Assembly (NCBI RefSeq): GCF_001886715.1
Contig: NZ_CP018082.1
Coordinates: 6,882,001 to 6,946,000 of the forward strand
Reading direction: 5' to 3'
DNA from: Nocardia mangyaensis
GTDB lineage: Bacteria > Actinomycetota > Actinomycetes > Mycobacteriales > Mycobacteriaceae
Length of the DNA: 64,000 bases
A program made the translations under genes and the position numbers. Shown here one piece after another: positions 40,198 to 48,643 of this stretch (within the stretch, counting starts at the first letter, position 1; each line of letters opens with the position of its first letter). Under the pieces are notes generated by a model, which had not been told where the DNA came from, did not search any database, and was given only the letters and a program-made list of their open reading frames with translations.

Positions 40198-41532
40198 CTA
40201 GTCTGCGCCGATGACCGGCGGGACCGTCTTGGGCAGGTCGTCGAGGCCGGTGAGTTCGTCGCCGTGTTCCTGGGTGATGAGGTAATCGGGGATACCCTTG
40301 CTCGATTCGTCGTCCTTGCCACCGCCCCGAGCGCCGGGACCCATCATGCCGGGGATACCACCGCGACCGGCCGTGCCCGCTCCTGCGCCGCCCGCGCGGG
40401 CGGGCGCAGCGGCGCCAGTGCCCGCGGTGCCGCCACCGGGGAGCGAACCACCCGGTGCGGGCGTACCCGAACCAGGTGCGCCGGTGCCCACGCCACCGGG
40501 AACGCCTGCGCCACCGGTTGTTCCGGCAGGCGAGCCGGTGCCGGGGACGGTCACCGCCGCAGGAGTGGTGGCGGCAGGTGTTGTCCCGGCCGACGTGGTC
40601 GACGCTGGCGTGGTCGACGTGGGAGTCGTCGATTCCGGGGCGGTGGCCGAGGGGGCGGTCGGGTTGTCGCCGGGAGTGGTGTCGTCCTCGGCCGGAGTGG
40701 ACGATTCCGGGGTGCCTCCCGGGTTCGGCGACGGCTGACGGGTGCCCGGCGTTGACGAATCCGGTTGATAGGACGTGGGCCTGGTCGATCCACCGTCGGG
40801 CTCGACGCCGGTGCCCTCGACGGTCTTCGGCACGGGAATGACCGGAACCCGATCATCGGATTCGTAGATCACCGGAGCGTAGACGGTGGTGAGCACGCGG
40901 ACGGCCTCGACTTTCGCGTTGTACTGCGCGACATCGTCATTGCGCCAGCCACGGCCGGTGAACAGACCGCCGAAATTATCGAGCCCACTGCGATGTTCGG
41001 GTTCGTGCGGGACCAAACGCTTCGTCGGTTCGAGACCGGTACGCAATTCATCCAGCTTGTTGCTGGTGAGCGCCGCCGCGATGGTCACCTTCTTACCCGT
41101 ATCATCATATGCCGCAATGGTTTCCGCCGCTGCGTTCGCGGCGGCACCTGCCCACACATCGGGTGACATCCCGCGCGCGATCTGCGTGCGGAACTCGTCG
41201 AGGGAGGTGCTGTTGCGGGTGGAGATCTCGTTCCACGCCCGGATCAGGTCACCGACCGCGTCCAGATCGATCCGGTCGACCTTGGCGCGCAGGACCGACA
41301 GATCCAGCGTCTCGAAAGGATCGGTGTCCTTGACGACCGTCGGCCGGTAGTCGCCGTCGAACCCGAGGTCACCCGCCCGCTGCCGGGCCCGGTCACGCTG
41401 GTCGTTGTAGCGGTTCTGGATGTCGGCGATCTGGGCGGCGTCGAGTTCACCGTCGTCGTGGGAGAACGGGGACGTGACGAAGTTGCGGAGGCCGTCGAAG
41501 AGGTCGAGACCGGCGATGTTGGGTTGGGACAT
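40198..41532 (-). CDS. PPE-like type VII secretion substrate candidate
   Basis: 444 residues. The first 230 are helical with WXG100/PPE-like features (LIRAWNEIS, SPDVWAGAAANAAAETIAAY). Next is a 170-residue Thr/Pro/Ser/Gly-rich low-complexity linker and a conserved-looking C-terminus DYLITQEHGDELTGLDDLP ending PPVIGAD. This layout is seen in Nocardia proteins that accompany EspG genes. It starts 3 bases after the stop of the 124-residue partner. Probably exported by an ESX system; role outside unknown. Confidence 0.75.
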   Translation of the reverse strand: MSQPNIAGLDLFDGLRNFVTSPFSHDDGELDAAQIADIQNRYNDQRDRARQRAGDLGFDGDYRPTVVKDTDPFETLDLSVLRAKVDRIDLDAVGDLIRAWNEISTRNSTSLDEFRTQIARGMSPDVWAGAAANAAAETIAAYDDTGKKVTIAAALTSNKLDELRTGLEPTKRLVPHEPEHRSGLDNFGGLFTGRGWRNDDVAQYNAKVEAVRVLTTVYAPVIYESDDRVPVIPVPKTVEGTGVEPDGGSTRPTSYQPDSSTPGTRQPSPNPGGTPESSTPAEDDTTPGDNPTAPSATAPESTTPTSTTPASTTSAGTTPAATTPAAVTVPGTGSPAGTTGGAGVPGGVGTGAPGSGTPAPGGSLPGGGTAGTGAAAPARAGGAGAGTAGRGGIPGMMGPGARGGGKDDESSKGIPDYLITQEHGDELTGLDDLPKTVPPVIGAD

Positions 41533-41535
41533 GGG

Positions 41536-41910
41536 CTACACCTGGCCGGTGGTGTAGTCGAGGGCGCTGGCGTTTTCGATGTCTTTGCCGGTGATGCTCT
41601 TGAAGGAGATGGAGAAGACCTCGCGGAGGTCCTTCACGGCGTCGATGTCCTTGAGGATGACCTCGTAGATCGAGTTGGGCTCGCCGACAGCCTGCGAGCG
41701 GAACTTCGACTCGAGCGTCTTGGCCATGTCGAAGTCACCGAAGCCGGTGACGTTCCGCACACGTTGGGTGATGTCGAGCAGACCTTGGAGATCCGAGAGT
41801 CGTGTATCGCACGCCTTGTACATGTGGTAGGCCGCCGCTTCGTCGTTCAGGTAGACCTCGCCGGCCCTGGCCTTCGCGACAAGCGTGGCGTAAGGAGTTG
41901 TTCCCGTCAT
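41536..41910 (-). CDS. Small helical protein, probable partner of the PPE-like substrate
   Basis: 124 residues, mostly helical, no signal peptide or membrane segment (AAAYHMYKACDTRLSDLQGLLD ... SIYEVILKDIDAVKDL). It lies 14 bases after the lipoprotein gene and 3 bases before the PPE-like gene. By size and position it could be the PE-like partner of that protein, but no WXG or YxxxD/E signature is obvious. That role is inference. Confidence 0.7.
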   Translation of the reverse strand: MTGTTPYATLVAKARAGEVYLNDEAAAYHMYKACDTRLSDLQGLLDITQRVRNVTGFGDFDMAKTLESKFRSQAVGEPNSIYEVILKDIDAVKDLREVFSISFKSITGKDIENASALDYTTGQV

Positions 41911-41923
41911 TTACGGCCCCCGC

Positions 41924-42460
41924 CTAGTTCGGAAAGGTCGGTACGAGTACGGCACCGGCGCGCTCGAGGTATACACACGGATCTTCCAACCCGTCGGCGA
42001 TCGCCGAGTTGCCGACCGCGAGCTGGACAACGCCTTGCTCAGCGGAGAAGACCACATCGCAGAACAGGTTTCGAGTGTCGCCCTGCACCTTGAACTGCCG
42101 ACCCTGCCGATTCGCGATGGTGACATCGGCGAAGTCGATGTTTCCCGGCTTCTGCTCGAATTCATCGATGGTCTGGTCGGTCGTGTAGACGGTCAGGGAG
42201 TAATCAGGACCCCGCCATCCACAGATCTCCCACCCCGACTGTGGAACACCGGCGACGCCAGCCTCCTCCGTCCCCGGATCCACCCCCGCCGCCGCCAACA
42301 CCTCATCCGAGATCTCGGTACACGGATCCCACAACGCCGCCTCGGCCGAGGTACTCACCCCGGCGGTCCCCGTCGCCGACGGCCCCTCCGAACCGCCACA
42401 TCCCGCCACCCCGACCACTGCCACCCCAGCCACGATCAGCGTCGTCACCGCGCGCCTCAT
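41924..42460 (-). CDS. DUF3558 family lipoprotein
   Basis: 178 residues with a lipoprotein signal peptide (TTLIVAGVAVVGVAGC; lipidated Cys about residue 21) and a DUF3558 domain (WDPCTEISDEVLAAAGVDP, WEICGWRGPDYSLTVYTT, DPCVYL) with paired cysteines. DUF3558 lipoproteins are abundant in Nocardia and often sit with type VII secretion substrates. It is the first gene of the EspG operon and its promoter must lie in 42461-42947. Confidence 0.85.
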   Translation of the reverse strand: MRRAVTTLIVAGVAVVGVAGCGGSEGPSATGTAGVSTSAEAALWDPCTEISDEVLAAAGVDPGTEEAGVAGVPQSGWEICGWRGPDYSLTVYTTDQTIDEFEQKPGNIDFADVTIANRQGRQFKVQGDTRNLFCDVVFSAEQGVVQLAVGNSAIADGLEDPCVYLERAGAVLVPTFPN

Positions 42461-42947
42461 CCCCGCCCCTTCCAGCCGGTCACTGCTTTGACCAGGGACA
42501 TTAGCACGCGACGGGGTAGTCGACCTGGGCCATGTCGCCCGATCGGGCCCGCTCGGCCCTCAGGTTGGACCCCTGTTCACCAGCTCCGAAATCAGGGGCA
42601 AATCAGTGGTGAACCCGGCCGGCATCGGAGCTCGGCGATGAATTTCCCGTCCGGTCGGGATTTCGGTCGAATCTGTCCGGATCAAGTGGTTCCGAGCAGG
42701 CTCACACCGTCGCCGACAAGTGCCGGGACAACACCGTGGCGACCGGTGAGCATGAAGGTCACCGACCCGTATCGATGAAACCGTCGGCGTGGCCGTGGGG
42801 GTGGGCAGGGCTTACGATCCGTCCGGCGAGCGGGACCGTGACGAGCATCCCTGCACTCAGCGCGCCATTTCGGGGGATACTTGACAGAGTGTCCGCCATC
42901 GGGAGGGGCCACATTGCAGCAATTCCAGGGAAAGGGAGCTTGACGAC
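42461..42947. other. Divergent promoter region with nested inverted repeats
   Basis: No gene seen. It serves the lipoprotein-EspG operon (leftward) and the flavohemoglobin (rightward). GTTCACCA (42575-42582) pairs perfectly with TGGTGAAC (42607-42614), and CCCCTG (42570-42575) with CAGGGG (42593-42598), two mutually exclusive short stems. A TTGACA is at 42881-42886. Confidence 0.45.
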
Positions 42948-44105
42948 GTGGATGCGCGTTCGCTTGCGCTGGTCCGCGCCGATTTCCGCGGGGTGTCGGA
43001 GACACCGGGCGGGTCCGAGCGGCTGATCAGTGCTTTCTACGGTCACCTGTTCGCACAGGACCCGACGTTGCGGGAGCTTTTTCCCCCCGCCATGGATATG
43101 CAGCCCAAGCGGCTGACCACCGCGCTGCAGTTCGTGCTGGACAATCTGGAGGACTTCGAGCGGGCGCAGAAATTCCTCGAGCAACTCGCCCGCGACCACC
43201 GCAAGTACGGGGTCGAGGCCGACCACTACGACCTGGCCGGACGCGCGCTGCTCGCGGCGCTGCGCACCTATCACGGCAACCGCTGGACCAGGGAACTCGA
43301 CGAGGGTTGGCGCGACATCACCATCCTGGTCTCGGCCTCGATGGCGATCGGCGCCAACGAGGACAAGTCGCAGCCGTACTGGGACGCCACCGTGGTCGGG
43401 CATCGCCGGGTTCTCGACGACCTGGCCATCGTGCGACTACAGGCCGACGGCCCGATCCCGTTCAAGGCGGGTCAGTACGTGCCGATCGCGATCCCGCAGC
43501 GGCCGAACATGTGGCGCTATCTCTCCCCCGCGATCCCCGCCAACCCGTACGGCGAGGTGGAATTCCACGTGCGCCGGATCAGCGGCGGCTGGGTGAGCCC
43601 GGCCATCGTCAACGACACCAAGGTCGGTGATCGGTGGAAGATCGCCGGTCCGCTCGGGGGTCTGCAAGTGGACCGGGAATCCGGTCGCGACGTGTTGATG
43701 ATCGGCTCCGGCACCGGTATCGCGCCGCTGCGCGCGCAGTTGATTGAGATGAGCCAGCGCGGCATCAACCCGCGCGTGCACTTCTTCGTCGGCGGCCACT
43801 ACCCCGGCGATCTCTACGACGTGAACAACATGTGGCAGCTGTCGCAGTCCAATCCGTGGCTGACTGTCGTGCCGGTCTGCGCGGAGCGCACCGATCCGTG
43901 GTGGTACCCGCAGACGCCGCCCGATCCACACGGCATGCATCGTCGGCTGGTCGGTAATCTGGGTGCGGTGGTGACCAGCTTCGGCGCGTGGTCCGATCGC
44001 CAGATCCAGATCTCCGGTTCCCCGAGGATGATCGCCGACACCCGCCGCGCCCTGCTCCGGGCGGGCACCCCCAACGACATCATCGCCGCCGACCCCGTCG
44101 GCTGA
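42948..44105 (+). CDS. Flavohemoglobin-like globin/FAD-NAD reductase
   Basis: 385 residues resembling M. tuberculosis Rv0385. A globin domain (1-135) has a B10-like Tyr31 (AFYGHLF), CD1 Phe45 (LRELFPPAM) and proximal His84 (ARDHRKYGV). It is followed by an FAD domain (FKAGQYVPI, RYLSPAIP) and an NAD domain (GSGTGIAPLRAQ). Classical flavohemoglobins turn NO into nitrate, while the Rv0385-type (type II) proteins are reported to act differently, with D-lactate as electron donor. AAAGGGAG supports GTG 42948. It is followed after 25 bases by a globin-less reductase. Confidence 0.88.
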   Translation: MDARSLALVRADFRGVSETPGGSERLISAFYGHLFAQDPTLRELFPPAMDMQPKRLTTALQFVLDNLEDFERAQKFLEQLARDHRKYGVEADHYDLAGRALLAALRTYHGNRWTRELDEGWRDITILVSASMAIGANEDKSQPYWDATVVGHRRVLDDLAIVRLQADGPIPFKAGQYVPIAIPQRPNMWRYLSPAIPANPYGEVEFHVRRISGGWVSPAIVNDTKVGDRWKIAGPLGGLQVDRESGRDVLMIGSGTGIAPLRAQLIEMSQRGINPRVHFFVGGHYPGDLYDVNNMWQLSQSNPWLTVVPVCAERTDPWWYPQTPPDPHGMHRRLVGNLGAVVTSFGAWSDRQIQISGSPRMIADTRRALLRAGTPNDIIAADPVG

Positions 44106-44130
44106 CCACGTCCGTTCGCGAAAGAGGCCG

Positions 44131-44889
44131 ATGAGCACCGAGTTTCCCGACCCCGCCTGGACGGCGACCGTCGTCGGTCACCACCGTTTGCGCAACGATC
44201 TGGCCGTGATCCGGCTGATCGGTGACTTCGTGCCGTTCGAGGCGGGCGGGTCGGTCGAGGTGGAGGTGCCCCAGCATCCCGGTGTGCGCCGTCGGCTGTC
44301 CCCGGCGCTGCCGCCCTCGCTCGACGGCAAGCTGGAATTCCACGTGCGCGTCGTCCCCGGCGGCTGGTGCTCGAGCTCGATCGTCGCCGACACCAAACCC
44401 GGCGACCAGTGGCGAATCCACGCTCCCTACGGGGTTTTCGCCGTCGATCCCGAGGCCACCGAGCTGGTGCTGATCGCGGGCGGCACCGGCCTGGCCCCGC
44501 TGCGCGCCCAGATCCTCGACCTGGCCCGCCGCGACACCCCGCCGCGCACCTACCTGTTCTACGGCGGCCGCTCCCCCCGCGACCTCTACGCCGCCGACAT
44601 GCTGTTCCTGCTCGCGGGCGAACTCCCTTGGCTGACAGTCATTCCCGTCGTCGAGTCCCCCGAGGACCCCGCACTGCCCGACGAGTGGCACGAACAGACT
44701 CGCTCCGACATCGGCTTCGCCCCCGAGGAAATGCTCTACGGCACCCTCGCCGACGTCGCCAGCTCCCACGGCCCCTTCGACCGCCACCAGGTTCTGGTCT
44801 GTGGCTCCCCGGCCATGGTCCACACCACCGTCGACCGACTCGTCGAAGCAGGCACGCCCCAGGCCAACATCACCGCCGCGGGCGCCTGA
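44131..44889 (+). CDS. Stand-alone flavohemoglobin-type reductase module with altered FAD motifs
   Basis: 252 residues equivalent to the reductase half of its neighbours, with no globin. The NAD-side motif GGTGLAPLRAQILDL is intact, but the FAD-side motifs differ: the usual AGQY is AGGS (38-41) and the RYLS flavin motif is RRLS (54-57), losing the tyrosine that stacks on the flavin. It may bind FAD weakly, use another cofactor, or have become a partner for the globin protein encoded 25 bases upstream, with which it is probably co-transcribed. Confidence 0.8.
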   Translation: MSTEFPDPAWTATVVGHHRLRNDLAVIRLIGDFVPFEAGGSVEVEVPQHPGVRRRLSPALPPSLDGKLEFHVRVVPGGWCSSSIVADTKPGDQWRIHAPYGVFAVDPEATELVLIAGGTGLAPLRAQILDLARRDTPPRTYLFYGGRSPRDLYAADMLFLLAGELPWLTVIPVVESPEDPALPDEWHEQTRSDIGFAPEEMLYGTLADVASSHGPFDRHQVLVCGSPAMVHTTVDRLVEAGTPQANITAAGA

Positions 44890-44970
44890 TCGGCAGGTGC
44901 GCGGCCGACTCCTCCCGGCGCCGCATGTCAACGGAGTTCGGCCTCAACAGCCCGGCTCGTCAGTGGGCAG

Positions 44971-46284
44971 TCACATCGACTTGGACACCGAATTCGAGAC
45001 CGCCGTCGAGGCGAGTGGGTCCGCTGGGCGGGGATGGGTCTGCCACAGGGCACTGATCGGGACGGCCAGCATCTTCGGACCGAACGACAGTGTGTGCTGC
45101 CCGGTGTGCAGCACGATGCCGACCCGGAAGTCGTCACCGAGTCTTTCGGCCAGGTGCCGGAGCCCGCGAAAGTCGCCCGGTGCCACGGTCGAGGCCGCTT
45201 TGACTTCGATGCCAACCACTTCACCTCGCCGGTTCTCGAGTACCGCGTCGACTTCGACTTGATCCCGGGTTCGGTAGTGAAAGAGCTCGACCTCCTCGTC
45301 CGACCAGGTCAGCTGGCGGGCGAGTTCCATGAGGACAAAGCCTTCGAGCAGTCCGCCGAGCTGTCCGGTGGGGCGCAACAGGCTCCGCGCGTCCGCTCCG
45401 ATCTGGTGCGCCGCGACCCCCGAATCGACGAACGCGAGCTTGGGCGTTGTCGTCGCCCTGCTACTGATGTTTCGGGACCACGCCGGGATGCGTTTGATGA
45501 GGTAGACCTCCTCGAGCAGTGCGAGATATCGCTTCACCGTCGAGGCACCGAGTCCGAGCTCGTTGCCCAGCGTCGGAGCGGAAAGCAACTGTCCCGAGCG
45601 GGCCGCGAGCATCTGTACCAGCGAGCGCATTTCGGTAGTTCGCTCGATCTCCGACAACTGCTGAACATCGCGGGCGATCAGATCTCCCACGTAGGAGCTG
45701 AAGAAGGCCCGCCGACGACGATCGTTCGTGCGCGCGATCGCCTCCGGAAAACCTCCCCGGACAATGCGTTCGGCGTACTCACTACGGGAGACTTCCGACT
45801 CGTGACGAAGAAGCTCGCCGTGCGCGAAGACCGCGTCCACGAACCGATCTGACACACCGTCGATCTCGCCTTGCGCGAACGGCCACAGCTCGATGGTCTC
45901 CATCCGGCCGACCAGGGTATCGGGCAACGACCGCAGGCCGAGTACCCGCGCCGAACCGGTCAGCAGGAACCGCCCGGGTCGCGGATCGACATCGACTCGC
46001 GCCTTGATCGACAGCAACAGGTCCGGCGCACGCTGGATCTCGTCGATGACCATCGGCTCGGGGAAATCTACGAATCCATCGGGATCCGCGAGCGCAGCTT
46101 GACGAGTCAGGGCGGTGTCGAGATCACGCCATTCGACCCCTCGATTCTGGGCGACCAGCCGCACAAGAGTGCTCTTTCCGCACTGACGTGCCCCGTTGAC
46201 CAAAACAACGCGGGTGTCGTCGAGCGCCGCGCGAACAGTGGCTTCCGCATGCCGGGGTATGGCAGGGCCAAGCAGAGTCTGCAT
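44971..46284 (-). CDS. AAA ATPase with C-terminal DUF4143 (PD-(D/E)XK-like) domain
   Basis: 437 residues. P-loop GARQCGKST (31-39), Walker B MVIDEIQRAP, then sensor-like LLTGSARVLG. The middle contains a winged-helix-like SAPTLGNELGLGASTVKRYLALLEEVYLIKRIP. The DUF4143 part has VEVDAVLENRRGEVVGIEVKAA, matching the D...ExK signature of PD-(D/E)XK nuclease folds. These stand-alone ATPases are widespread, patchy and of unknown role, and often travel with mobile DNA. AGGAG precedes ATG 46284. It sits, in opposite orientation, between members of the flavohemoglobin cluster, as though inserted. Confidence 0.88.
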   Translation of the reverse strand: MQTLLGPAIPRHAEATVRAALDDTRVVLVNGARQCGKSTLVRLVAQNRGVEWRDLDTALTRQAALADPDGFVDFPEPMVIDEIQRAPDLLLSIKARVDVDPRPGRFLLTGSARVLGLRSLPDTLVGRMETIELWPFAQGEIDGVSDRFVDAVFAHGELLRHESEVSRSEYAERIVRGGFPEAIARTNDRRRRAFFSSYVGDLIARDVQQLSEIERTTEMRSLVQMLAARSGQLLSAPTLGNELGLGASTVKRYLALLEEVYLIKRIPAWSRNISSRATTTPKLAFVDSGVAAHQIGADARSLLRPTGQLGGLLEGFVLMELARQLTWSDEEVELFHYRTRDQVEVDAVLENRRGEVVGIEVKAASTVAPGDFRGLRHLAERLGDDFRVGIVLHTGQHTLSFGPKMLAVPISALWQTHPRPADPLASTAVSNSVSKSM

Positions 46285-46303
46285 CCACGCTCCTAGGCCG
46301 GTT

Positions 46304-46363
46304 TGGTCGATCTGCCGCTACTATACTGGCCGATCTGCCGACATTTGCGTGGCTGATCTGCCG
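46304..46363 (-). promoter_or_regulatory. Three 23-bp-spaced direct repeats framing the ATPase promoter
   Basis: TGGNNGATCTGCCG occurs at 46304-46317, 46327-46340 and 46350-46363, start to start exactly 23 bp. Read on the minus strand, a -10-like TATAGT (46320-46325) lies between the first two copies, about 36 bases before the ATPase start codon. Regular spacing near two helical turns suggests cooperative binding of a regulator, possibly the ATPase itself. Confidence 0.7.
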
Positions 46364-46380
46364 CAGCACGTCCCACGAAC

Positions 46381-47550
46381 TCAGAACAGGGGGTCGTGGC
46401 GGATGGACTTGGCCTGGGTGCCCGCGGCCATGAGGCGGAACTTGGTGGTTTGGACCATGGAGGGGGACCCGACTATTTGGACGTCGCGGTCGGCCCAGGG
46501 GCCGTAGCTGGCGACGACCTTGCCGATCTGGCCGGTCATTCGGGGTTCCAGACTGGGTAAGTCGGCCGGGGGTTCCCCGGAATCGTAGTACCACCAGGGG
46601 TTTTCGTCGCTCTCGCTGACGGGGGTGACGGTGAGCCACTTGTTGGCGACGGCCAGCTGGCTCAGGACCTGGAGGTCGTAGAGGTCGCAGGGGTGGTGGC
46701 CGCCGACGAACAGGTGCACCTTCGGGTTCACCCGGCGCTGGGCCATCGCCATGACCTGGGCGCGCAGCGGGGCGATGCCGGTGCCGCAGCCGACCATCAG
46801 CATCTTGCGCTTGGTGTTGCGCGGTACGCCGAGGCCGCCGAGCGGCGAGCCGAGCAACCACTGGTCGCCGACGGTGGTGTGCGAGACCATGGCCGGGCTG
46901 ACCCACCCGCCGAGCACACTGCGGATGTGGAATTCGATCTCGCCGTTGGCATTGGCCGGGGTGGCCGGCGAGAGATAGCGCCACATACGGGGGCGGGAGG
47001 GCACCTGGACACTGAGGTACTGCCCGGCGGCGTACTGCATCGGCTGGTCGAGCTGAACCCGGATCACGGCGAGATTGCGCAGCACCTCGCGGCGTTCGAC
47101 GACGGTCGCGGTCCAGGCTGGTGGGGTGGTCTCCTTGTCGGCGGCGCCGATCATCGCGCCACTGATGGTGGCCAGGCCCTCGTCCCAGGCGGCGGCGACC
47201 TCGTCGGTCCACATCTCGGTCCCGGCGAACTGGCGCATGGCCGACTTCAACGAGTTGGCCACGGCGACATAGTGAGCGGGCTGCACGCCGTATTTGCGGT
47301 GGTCGCGCCCGAGCTGGGCGAGGAAGGGCAGCAGCTTGTCCGGCTCCTCCAGCCGGTCCAGCGCGTAGGAGATCGCCTTGACCAGCCGGTCACGCTGGGC
47401 GTCCATGGCCGCCGGGAAGTAGTCGCGGACACCGGGGTAATCCGTGAACAGGATCGAATAGAACGACCTGGCCAGCCTCTCGGCCCCACCGTCTTCCGCA
47501 GCAACCGCCTTGAACGTGGTACGGATCAAAGCGACAGTCCGCGAATCCAT
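46381..47550 (-). CDS. Flavohemoglobin-like globin/FAD-NAD reductase (second copy)
   Basis: 389 residues, same layout as the 42948 gene: Tyr31 (SFYSILF), Phe45 (VRDYFPAAM), His84 (GRDHRKYGV), FAD motifs AAGQYLSV and RYLSPATP, NAD motif GCGTGIAPLRAQ. The two paralogues are clearly related but diverged. ATG 47550 starts MDSRTVALIR, which lines up with MDARSLALVR of the other copy; the longer start at 47616 does not. It is encoded on the opposite strand from the first pair. Role as for the first copy: NO detoxification or a type II (Rv0385-like) activity. Confidence 0.88.
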   Translation of the reverse strand: MDSRTVALIRTTFKAVAAEDGGAERLARSFYSILFTDYPGVRDYFPAAMDAQRDRLVKAISYALDRLEEPDKLLPFLAQLGRDHRKYGVQPAHYVAVANSLKSAMRQFAGTEMWTDEVAAAWDEGLATISGAMIGAADKETTPPAWTATVVERREVLRNLAVIRVQLDQPMQYAAGQYLSVQVPSRPRMWRYLSPATPANANGEIEFHIRSVLGGWVSPAMVSHTTVGDQWLLGSPLGGLGVPRNTKRKMLMVGCGTGIAPLRAQVMAMAQRRVNPKVHLFVGGHHPCDLYDLQVLSQLAVANKWLTVTPVSESDENPWWYYDSGEPPADLPSLEPRMTGQIGKVVASYGPWADRDVQIVGSPSMVQTTKFRLMAAGTQAKSIRHDPLF

Positions 47551-48100
47551 ATGTGTCACAACCTCGTTTCGCCATCGAACGCTAGCCGCGCGGCGAGTGA
47601 CGGGCTGGGAGGACACTCGTCAGCAGCCGATGCGAGAAGTCTAGGCGAGGTTTGCCAGCTTCGGAATCGTACTCTTAAACATCACGCGTGTAATTCTTTA
47701 AATACCAGCCGGTGCTCATGGACGGCACCCATGAAACATACCCTGAGACCGCTAATCCGGCATGAACAGACCCTCACGCACCCATGACTTACCTGGCAAA
47801 ACCGACGCTCGACGACCAATGTGCCTGGTAGAGCGACTCTTCCGCTACAGTCGACCGATCCACCGAACCGACGCGCCGTGCCGTGACACGCGGGGTGGGT
47901 GCCTCGGAGTGCCCGGTGGGCCGCGCGAAAGGGGGTTCCGATTGATCCGAATTCAGCGTCCCGCCAGCAAACTTCAGCCCGAATTCGGCGATGAATTCGC
48001 ACTTCAACGCCATGCGCGAGTACTTCCGAACTGCAAGATCATGAATAAGTGGGTTGCTGGATAGTCACCAGCCGATCGCCGGGGGTTGACCAGCACAGGA
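47551..48100. other. 550-bp intergenic region, AT-richer than surroundings
   Basis: No convincing gene. The part next to the globin gene (about 47670-47780) is clearly AT-richer than the neighbouring coding DNA and should hold the promoter of the second flavohemoglobin. A short minus-strand frame at 47789-48013 (MALKCEFIAEFGLKFAGG) has no recognised family and was not called. Confidence 0.4.
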
Positions 48101-48151
48101 ACGGGCCCCCGGTCCACCTCCGCCGTAGCGGATCGCGAACCGGGGGCCCGT
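48101..48151 (-). terminator. Terminator of the dnaK-hspR operon
   Basis: A perfect 13-bp inverted repeat (ACGGGCCCCCGGT and its complement) with a 25-base loop begins 14 bases beyond the hspR stop. Confidence 0.72.
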
Positions 48152-48165
48152 CGAACCGAGAAGCC

Positions 48166-48600
48166 TCAGCGGCGATTCCGTGGCTGCCACACCACGAGCG
48201 CGGTACTGCGCTGGGGCGGCGACAGATCGGGCCGATAGCCCGCCCGCAACCGCTCCAGCTCCGCGCTCATCTCCTCGACGCGCTGTTGCAGCGCCTCCAC
48301 CTGATTGGTGAGCTCGATGATGCGCTTGATCCCGGCCAGGTTGACGCCCTCGTCCTGCGACAGCCGCTGCACCTCGCGCAGCAGCTCGACATCGCGGGCC
48401 GAATACCGGCGCCCACCGCCCGAAGTGCGTTGCGGGGTGACCAGACCCAGCCGGTCGTAGGTACGCAACGTCTGCGCGTGCATCCCCGCCAGCTGCGCCG
48501 CCACCGAGATCATGAAGAACTCGGCACGCGAGGTCGACCCCGACGCGGACTTCGGATTGCCGTGCCGATCCGCGCCTCTCCCTACGCCCTCCGTGGTCAC
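48166..48600 (-). CDS. hspR: Heat-shock repressor HspR (MerR family)
   Basis: 144 residues. A MerR-type DNA-binding domain (FMISVAAQLAGMHAQTLRTYDRLGL, TSGGGRRYSARDVELLREVQRLSQ) is followed by a coiled coil (NQVEALQQRVEEMSAELERL). It represses the dnaK operon and clpB through HAIR sites with DnaK as co-repressor, as known in Streptomyces and mycobacteria. HAIR elements are present at both promoters in this window. The N-terminal 28 residues are an extension before the HTH; an internal start near FMISVAAQL is possible. Confidence 0.92.
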   Translation of the reverse strand: MTTEGVGRGADRHGNPKSASGSTSRAEFFMISVAAQLAGMHAQTLRTYDRLGLVTPQRTSGGGRRYSARDVELLREVQRLSQDEGVNLAGIKRIIELTNQVEALQQRVEEMSAELERLRAGYRPDLSPPQRSTALVVWQPRNRR

Positions 48601-48643
48601 GCTGCGCTACCTCCTCCGGGCGCTGAGCTCGATGCGCGCGACA

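Noticed and set aside
42682..43005. Minus-strand frame upstream of the first flavohemoglobin
   Set aside because: Overlaps the globin 5' end and its promoter; Arg/Pro-rich shadow.
47762..48064. 100-codon plus-strand frame before the hspR terminator
   Set aside because: No motif or ribosome site; composition like random GC-rich frames.
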